A DNA stretch of 64,000 nt from Metallyticus violacea. Lineage: Eukaryota; Arthropoda; Insecta; Mantodea; Metallyticidae. The notes below the pieces were generated by a model. The model was not told the origin of the DNA, did not search any database, and was given only the letters and a program-made list of their open reading frames with translations. The position numbers were made by a program, and so were the translations under genes. This document shows, in pieces, positions 57,126 to 64,000 of this stretch; the stretch's first letter is position 1, and each line of letters begins with the position of its first letter. The stretch is taken from NCBI GenBank assembly GCA_030762175.1, contig CM060840.1:37536501-37600500 (forward strand), written 5' to 3'.

Positions 57126-57331
57126 TCACGAGTAGCCGAGGTCGATAAGGTGGGGATTGCGAGCGGGAGGTCTGGGATTCTGCCAGGACCTCCTCCCTAA
57201 CTGTGATTTTTTTCCAGTTTTTTCTCAATCCTTATAACCTTTCCAAATTTGTCATTTCATTTCATGTATCACCAGTGTCCACCGCCTGTGATGCCTCGGT
57301 AGTAAAAACAGGCGTTAAACACCATTAAAAA
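57126..57331 (+). repeat. SINE-C copy 3, full length
   Basis: The head is CACGAGTAGCCGAGGTCGAT, then AAGGTGGGGATTGCGAGCGG and GGTCTGGGATTCTGCC (B-box partly lost). It has a shortened body and a perfect terminal stem (CGCCTGT 57283-57289 with ACAGGCG 57308-57314). TCCCAAGAAG (about 57113-57122) and TCCCAAAAG (about 57332-57340) may be a worn target-site duplication. Confidence 0.8.
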
Positions 57332-57807
57332 TCCCAAAAGTATTATTTAAGAAAAAATTAAATTATTAATTTTTCTATTTATATACTTTTTTCACAAAGC
57401 TAATTTATTTTATCACTTGTGTTATTAATTATTTTTTCATTCTATAGTTGTTTTAGTAAATTTACGCAGTACCAGTTTATTAAACAACAGTAAACGTGAC
57501 AAATAATAAAGTACCTTCTGAAATTAGAAGAAAATTGAAAATACAAAGGCGTCTTTGGTTTAAGCGTTCTTCTGTATTTGGTACCAAATAATTGAGATTT
57601 AATTAAAATCGGCTTTGTGCTGTATTTAGTTAAAAATAATAATTTTAAACATTTACTTAGGAAGTATAGCCAATCCATTATATCAATTTCCGTATTTTTT
57701 TTTTTTTTTTTTCTATTTAAGCAAGCTGCAACTTTTTCGGCAACGATCAAGGAAATCAAATGAGAGGAAATAAGGGACAAGGAAATTCACAGAAAGTAAA
57801 TATCCAG

Positions 57808-57935
57808 TCCATATTTCGCCTAAGTGACTAGATATGGCCATGAAAATAACTAAGGCCACGTTGCATTCGAATTCAGGACCTTCCGAATGCAAGTTCCATG
57901 CATCACGCCTGAGGCATTCCACTCGGTTAGAGGAA
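57808..57935 (-). repeat. SINE-B copy 4, head only
   Basis: On the minus strand: CTCTAACCGAGTGGAATGCC (A-box), GCATTCGGAAGGTCCTGAAT, TTCGAATGC (B-box), ending CTAGTCACTTAGGCGAAATA. This is the tRNA-like head and first block of SINE-B, truncated on the 3' side. Confidence 0.75.
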
Positions 57936-57939
57936 TACA

Positions 57940-60115
57940 GCGCTATCTGAAATAATTCATTATTTGAATGGAAGGGTCCAACGCTGAATTTATATGACAT
58001 CTAAATATTTTATTGATTTTTGCATGCTTTTATACACAAAACGCAAATTAATTAGCACGAACAAACTGTTGTTATAACAAAAATGAGGAACTAATACCTA
58101 TCACATAGAACTTGCTGAATTTTGGTATATGCACCTTCAAATGTTAGAAAAACGCTTTGGATCTGTGCCAGTTTACTCTCTTGCAAATTACATTCGTTTA
58201 CATAAAATATGCAGATTTTGTTTACAATTTTTCAATGTTTAATTTATAATATATGAATGTCTTCTTCCAATTAATTAGCTGTATTATTTACACGGTATTT
58301 TTTTTTTCATTGCTCATCTGTGAAGTAGTATTTTAAATATTACTCTTAAAGTGTTTTGGTTTCAGTGTTTAATTTTATTACATTCGCTTTTAATGTATGT
58401 TTAAAATATTTTATATTACTGATTCTATTGTTTACACAATATACATGTGTTTTTTGCTAATTTCATAAATTCCCTTTTCAAAAATTAGTAAACTTTTTTT
58501 AGAATAATGGAGGTCCTTTTAACATGAATTTAGTGAAATAGGAGTCTAAAATCAAACAGTTTAAGCATAATAAGTTATAATTATATTAACAGAAAATATA
58601 AATAGAATATAAAGTACAATAAAGAATAATTAAATCAAGTCACAATATATCCACAGTATACGTGCTAATAGCAGACAAGCCTCATTAATGTCCAAATTCA
58701 ATTTGGAATTTTTTTTATAATTGAAGCTGCATTAATGCATACTATATGATGGTAAAATCTATTCGTGGCCAATTCACATTTCAATAATTTTAAATTTAAA
58801 TCTTTACTGGAATAGAACCAAGCTCAACTACCAAAACTGCTAGGCCCTTATGTTCGATTTATAAAGCATATGTTAATATTCCCGGAGAGATAAACCATAA
58901 CATGAAAGTTGTGGGATGGATCTAAGCATTTTGAAGAGCATAAAATCATATACCAATTCTTAATAACTGAAACCGATGTAGAAACATATTAATATACACA
59001 CGAAACGTGAGTTACGGGAGACATAATTTCACACTTTATAAAAATAATAACGTTGATAATCCCGCAATAAGAAACAATAATGATACTCAGGATGTTCGTG
59101 TATTTTTACCAATATAACGCATAACTTATGAACCCTAAAATTACATTTAATTTCAAAACAATGATAATGTTTTAAAATTTGAACAGAAAACTAAATCAAT
59201 AATTTGCTCCGGTAAGCTAATGAAACGCTCTGAAAATGTAATTTTAGTACACCAGTTCTGTTAGGTTAAAATAAATTTTAGACTCCAAAAAGGTTAATGA
59301 CCTTTAGACACTAAAAGATGAACTATACATGGGAGTCATAACATTGCAATACCAGCCAGTCTACAAATACATAAGAACGTGCACAAAAGCATATAAGGCC
59401 TGTTTACATGGTCAGTGTATATTCTGAATTATTTTAGTTGACAGCTGTTGAATATTATGCATTAAATAATATGTCAAAATATCTGCCAGTGGGTAAGATT
59501 CAAGAGTCACCCATGAATTATTTCATGCTGATAAATCAAGGCGTTTATATGCTTTCTGCATTAATGACAAAAATTACGAAAGTTTTAAGCATAGATGTAA
59601 CTAAAGTGATGAAGAGGGCTCAACTTATGCAAAAATTAGCCTATACTACTACAAACATGGAAAAATTGTAGTATATTTAAAGCCACGTGGGTATAAACAG
59701 TTAAAATGGTTCACTTTTGATGGCTCTAAAACAGCTTATTAAAATATAGCACAATATGCGTGGCTTACATATAAACATATAAAACGGTACGCCCAACTAT
59801 AGCTAATAAAGATGAAGTTAGCTTACGCTATATTTCATATGGCAAACACAAAATATTTTCCACTCTATACAGTAGAGGGAGTACAACTTAACATTAGAAG
59901 AAAATTAGTCTCTGTACCGTTCATATTAATGAAGTATAATGTTCATTTGTTGCATTTACCAAACTGTACATTTCCAGCTTGAATGATGTTGGAAATGGAC
60001 CTCGTTACTTTTAATCTGGATATCGAAATACGGCATTATATTGCAGCTGATGTGCGAGTTGTTTGTTTTATAATCACCAGCCAGGAATATGACGTGAATT
60101 TAACCAAATAATCCA
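57940..60115. other. AT-rich intergenic DNA
   Basis: No assignable gene or repeat. A 77-codon frame at 59438-59671 is AT-rich with no motif and is not accepted. Confidence 0.4.
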
Positions 60116-60119
60116 GTAT

Positions 60120-60355
60120 TAACAAGAGCGAACACAACAGAGATTTCACTTTGGCGATAAAATGTTGGGCGAGCGGAATGGCGGGGGGATGCTATGTCAT
60201 ACATAAAACACAGCGGGATTGATGCTTATGCTACTTTATGTGCGTTTGGGGGAGGGATGGGGGCCTCTACATTTTCGTTCCGCTTTTGAATAATCGACGA
60301 GGCTCAAACTAGTGCCATAAAACCTAAATCATAAACAGGAAAATGAAAGCAGCGC
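60120..60355. promoter_or_regulatory. GC-richer block with clustered CATAAA motifs, candidate enhancer
   Basis: An island of balanced composition in AT-rich DNA. It contains ACATAAAAC (60201), CTTTATGTG (60234), GCCATAAAACC (60314) and TCATAAAC (60329), plus GATAAAAT (60156). (C)CATAAA is the core recognised by Caudal/Cdx and posterior Hox (Abd-B type) homeodomains. G-rich runs lie between. No coding frame or repeat match. Regulatory role is inference. Confidence 0.3.
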
Positions 60356-60359
60356 TTTG

Positions 60360-61185
60360 TTTTCTATATTTTATTTATAAAGCCGTCTTAATATACCGTA
60401 CGATGCGCGTGTCGTGTATCGTCTAATTTTGAGGTTAATGCACCTAAGTACAAAAGCAAAAACAAAAAACTATTTTTGGTTAGTTCTTTCTTTAAAAATA
60501 TGAATATATTTCAATTCTTTGCATTTTACTTACGTTCACACCCAAATCCATACCACAGGTAATAAGGATAAAATGAAATTATTACAGATTTCTCTTGATA
60601 TTGAAAAAGTCAGTTTCGATATGTATATCACATTTCAATTGATTATATGTATTATAAAATGGAGACCAAGTAATTAAAAACTTTCAGTATTTTAAAGTAT
60701 ACTGTATGCATTTCAGACTTCTCATAAGTGCTTGAAACACTCCAGAAAAACATTTCTGCTCTTTTACCTTTCCAGATAGGTTAAAGTGTTCAAAAGTTAA
60801 GCCAATTTACAAGAAACTCACAGCATTACAAACAGCATTACATCTTCATCATAAATATTTTAAAAACTAAAAAAATAGCTTATAATAGCTTAGTTTTACT
60901 TAGGCTACATAAAATAAACATTTGAACAAAACTCACTTATTCCAAAATATATCTTTATATTCTACAAATGCTAATGATGCAATTTCTCTGAACTTCTACA
61001 CTCGAAATTAAATAGCGTATGTAAAAGGTGACGCAAATAATTTATCCATTAATTTTTATCGGCTCCAAGTGATCAACTAAATTTTGTTAATAAAAAGATT
61101 AACTAACTACATTTAAAGCCTAAAAATTATATATCCTCTGGAATCAGTTCTTAGCAATTTTTCTATTCCTGTTGCACATTTTTTG
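60360..61185. other. AT-rich intergenic DNA
   Basis: Nothing assignable. Confidence 0.4.
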
Positions 61186-61189
61186 TAAT

Positions 61190-61456
61190 AGTGCTTAACG
61201 CCCGTTTTTACTACTGATATATTACAGGCGGTTGTCATTGATGATACATGAGATAAATGATAAATTGGAGGAGGGTGGTTTTTAAGGAAGGAAATATTCC
61301 AAATCCAAGTTTAGGATACCTCCCTGAATTTGCCATTTTGGAGGACTGAGGAAAACCTGGAAAGAGCTTTACTCATAGAGGACGGTCCTGGGGGAATCGA
61401 ATCCCAGACCTCCCGCTTGTGAGTCCGAGCCCTAGCGACCTTGGCCACCCGTGGCG
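61190..61456 (-). repeat. SINE-C copy 4, full length
   Basis: On the minus strand: CGCCACGGGTGGCCAAGGTC, GCTAGGGCTCGGACTCACAA, GGGATTCGATTCCCCC (near-perfect B-box), a full-length body, and the terminal stem CGCCTGT with ACGGGCG. This is the best copy for defining SINE-C, together with 19.1 kb. CTGTTGC occurs on both sides (about 61169 and 61463) but is too short to call a duplication. Confidence 0.85.
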
Positions 61457-61459
61457 ATA

Positions 61460-63212
61460 AAATCTGTTGCTTCAAAGGATGACCTTATAGTGCGAGTAGC
61501 TTCGTTCAATCTTTCAAGACGATAGAGTACTCAACTCTGCGACATGTCAGCTGCGATTATTTTGCTTGTCATTACAGCAGCTAGGGACCTAGTGATTTTT
61601 GTACTTCATATATTTGTTCATATCTTTTATTTTTAGAAATAATATTTTTAACGTTTCTTTGGCAATTTCGCCAATATTACCAAGAATTAATATGAAAAAT
61701 GTTGTCTTAAAAACATTTAATGAGACAGCATTTTAATACTATTTCCTTCCAATGATGAAATGGCAGAAGGATGGTGGTGTAATGTGTGAGTATAAAATAA
61801 AAATTAGTATCCATTTCTGAGTTTTACAGGCCTTTTAACTTCTTCGATTTATGCAACATGATTGGGATCAAATTAATTTACTACATTCCTAACTATTTCA
61901 GGTGTTTAATGTAGTAGGCGGCAGCATGCAATCATGAGTTGCAGTGAGTTAATATTTATTCTGTGGGAAGGGTATGTATATATATATATATATATCCAGT
62001 GTCTTGGTTTTCATAACTTGTGGTCTCTGTGAGGTGCTTTTAAATAATATATAAGCTTATCAACAGGTGGACAATTAACTTCTATTGTCTACATGATGAA
62101 ACCCACGTGCAATACAAGTTAAGATGTAAAATATTTGCGAATATTACTCGTAAAGCCTTGAAGTATCTGCCTTGATCATCCATTACAAAAGCAGTCAAGC
62201 CCTTAGCCATAGGAATTTTTCTGAATAAATTACATTTATTGCAGTTGTGTTCGAATCATTTGTGACTTCAATTGCTTCTACGTACAGCGAGCGGAAAAGA
62301 AGAAAATATTTTGATTTTAAACAAATCAAATACTATAAAATTTGCAACTTTTCGATCTTCATTCTCTATTGCTCCATTAACTTATTTCCACACTAAATTG
62401 TCCTTGATGTGTTTCCAAACATTCTCAATACTTTCATTAATAATATGATAACATATAAATTTTGAGCAGTTGCTTCGTCAAGCACCTTGAGCTAGTTAAC
62501 TTTCACAGGGGAATATCAGCAGCTAAATGTGCTTTTACTTCCGTTTATGTGTTGATGTTTCAGTAATACAAAAGAACATTTACACAAACTCAGAAGCAAT
62601 CATATCAAATACAACCATTTAAAAGAAAAACGGATTTAATTACATTTATCAAGATTTACCATACTGCCTTGGTAAACGTCCGCTATTGCCAGAAAATATG
62701 AACAATTATAACAAAAGTGGGCAAGTATACAAAGGTTTCTTTCTGTTGTCCATATTTACAATACAAATGTTTACAATAAGCAGTTACCTTTGACCTACAT
62801 ATATAATAAGGTATGCTGTCTCTGGACAACAAAGAACAAGCAATGTATACCTTACAGAGATTGGTGTTGTATAAACTTATTTACTACTAAAGGCCTGTTT
62901 CACAAAATGTCAATGTACTCATACAAATATTGATAGGCAATACAAAAACCACAAGACTGGACAAGAGCTCTGGAGCAGGTATAGTTTAGTAAAATAGCGT
63001 TGTTAACAATGATAGTTACAATAAAGATTTATTAGACTTGTATTCAAAAACTGTAAATACATAAATTAATTATTGTATCATAAAGCATCAAAATCACAAC
63101 CAGGTGTAATTTATATATAAACAGAATATATAAACGTTTATATACTTATATGTAAGACTTCATTGCCTTTATTATTAGGAATTTTATGATTTTATGAAGG
63201 GTTTTAGTATTT

Positions 63213-63215
<3 letters not shown>
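61460..63215. other. AT-rich intergenic DNA with (TA)n
   Basis: A (TA)n microsatellite lies at about 61977-61995. No gene or repeat family is recognised. Confidence 0.4.

Positions 63216-63219
<4 letters not shown>

Positions 63220-63254
<35 letters not shown>
63220..63254. repeat. (TA)n microsatellite
   Basis: About 17 uninterrupted TA units, a short distance before a SINE-A copy. Confidence 0.95.
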
Positions 63255-63256
<2 letters not shown>

Positions 63257-63278
63257 CATTGAAACTACATCTACGTTT

Positions 63279-63512
63279 CACTCCTGGTGATCTATGGTCT
63301 AACCATGCTTGCCTCTTAGATCTAAGGTCGCAGTTTCAAAACTAGTCGTAAAAATACTAAATCCTTTGGAAGGGAAGAAAAGTCGTTAGTCCAGGGTCAC
63401 AGATACACGGCATGGAAAAGAACCTCAAGCCTGAATTAAGAGGCATCTGAGTAACAATAATCGCCCTTTTATGTCTTAAATTGAATGGAAATTTTGACCA
63501 AATAAATACAGC
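63279..63512 (+). repeat. SINE-A copy 5, degenerate, near full length
   Basis: The head is CTCCTGGTGATCTATGGTCT (A-box), AACCATGCTTGCCTCTTAGA, and a worn B-box (GCAGTTTCAAAAC). A body in SINE-A order follows (ACCTCAAGCCTGAATTAAGA), but the terminal stem-loop is missing. CTACGT at 63271 and 63512 may be a vestigial target-site duplication. The most diverged SINE-A in the window. Confidence 0.75.
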
Positions 63513-63519
63513 TACGTAA

Positions 63520-64000
63520 TTTATATTATCAAATTTATTCTTAGTTCCACTCAAGTATAATCTATTTACTTTTAGAATATCTATTATTTCAAGGTTATAG
63601 AACTTAGGTGCAACATTCCTGTCATGTTTTGTTCCTGTAGATATAAAAAGTTGGGTTCAATAAATAAATTACTCGGAAGAAAAATCATTAATTTATGCTT
63701 GAAATATTATTAAAAAATTAAAGATGCATTTCTGTAAAGATAAGTTTTGTTGGGAAATCCAAAGGTTTATATAAATTGATTTTTAATATAAAAGTTTGTA
63801 AAAAGGCCCAATGCATTAAGCCTATTCTTCGTAAAATACAAATTTACAGAAAAAGTTTGAAAATAAGAGAAATGAAGTTTTAAATTTGAAAATGTCTGTT
63901 TCAGGAGCACTTTGCATAATTTATTCAGTCATTTTTACGAATACATTGCATTATAGTACAAATGTGTATTTTTAATCAGTTTTAACGTATTTTATATGGG
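63520..64000. other. AT-rich intergenic DNA
   Basis: Nothing assignable to the end of the window. Confidence 0.4.

Noticed and set aside
59438..59671. 77-codon plus-strand frame
   Set aside because: AT-rich codons, no motif, no splice signals worth noting, and no compositional contrast with its flanks.
1..64000. CRISPR arrays, bacterial operons, rRNA, LTR retrovirus or endogenous virus genes
   Set aside because: Looked for and not seen: no regularly spaced repeats, no ribosome-binding-site-led gene strings, no rRNA motifs, no gag-pol-type motifs.

Overview
This window looks like non-coding DNA from a large, AT-rich, repeat-laden arthropod genome, most likely an insect. The evidence is the complete absence of long open frames, the (TA)n and (CA)n microsatellites, and the many decayed animal-type transposons. 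These are mariner elements, a second IS630/Tc1-like family carrying a DUF4817-type N-terminus, and several tRNA-derived SINE families. A large polyneopteran genome (cockroach, termite, stick insect or similar) would fit, but nothing in the sequence proves the order. I see no bacterial operon, rRNA, CRISPR array, functional tRNA gene or intact protein-coding gene.

Layout. 0-0.7 kb: 3' two-thirds of a mariner. 3.5-4.1 kb: GC-richer conserved-looking DNA. 4.28-5.48 kb: a complete-length but dead mariner on the minus strand. 6.1-6.55 kb: DUF4817-type transposase relic. 7.27-9.2 kb: two SINE-A copies, one with target-site duplications. 11.1-12.3 kb: a SINE-C split by a 452-bp foldback insertion, then a SINE-B. 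13.2 and 17.8 kb: two weak single-exon candidates. 15.0 and 19.1-19.7 kb: SINE and transposase relics. 21.4-21.9 kb: a GC island with a minus-strand TATA/initiator/splice-donor arrangement. 22.3-28.7 kb: two related internally deleted DUF4817 elements and a third C-terminal relic. 30.4 kb: a lone mariner end. 31.9-32.2 kb: a frameshifted THAP domain. 36.9-38.5 kb: a minus-strand pseudogene from a repeat-encoded arthropod protein family. 40.2 kb: SINE-A with perfect target-site duplications. 43.46-44.72 kb: a mariner with both inverted repeats. 45.35-45.76 kb: a head-to-head inverted pair of tRNA-like repeats. 49.3-49.86 kb: a deleted DUF4817 element. 50.3, 55.1 and 57.8 kb: SINE-B copies. 52.0 kb: a perfect 77-bp tandem duplication. 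52.55-53.66 kb: a mariner split by tandem tRNA-like repeats. 56.1-56.7 kb: full-length SINE-A beside a Penelope-like terminal sequence. 57.1 and 61.2 kb: SINE-C. 60.1-60.35 kb: a GC-rich block with clustered CATAAA motifs. 63.3 kb: SINE-A.

How it fits together. The DNA transposons supply old, mutually related wreckage. The SINEs are younger and several are inserted in or beside older elements. SINE-A and SINE-C both end in a terminal stem-loop whose arms co-vary between copies and whose loops look alike, so a shared partner reverse transcriptase is a reasonable inference. The non-repeat GC-richer blocks (3.5, 13.2, 17.8, 21.6, 29.7 and 60.2 kb) are the best places to look for host regulatory DNA or exons. 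Assignments rest on reading translations and motifs by eye; no database search was possible.
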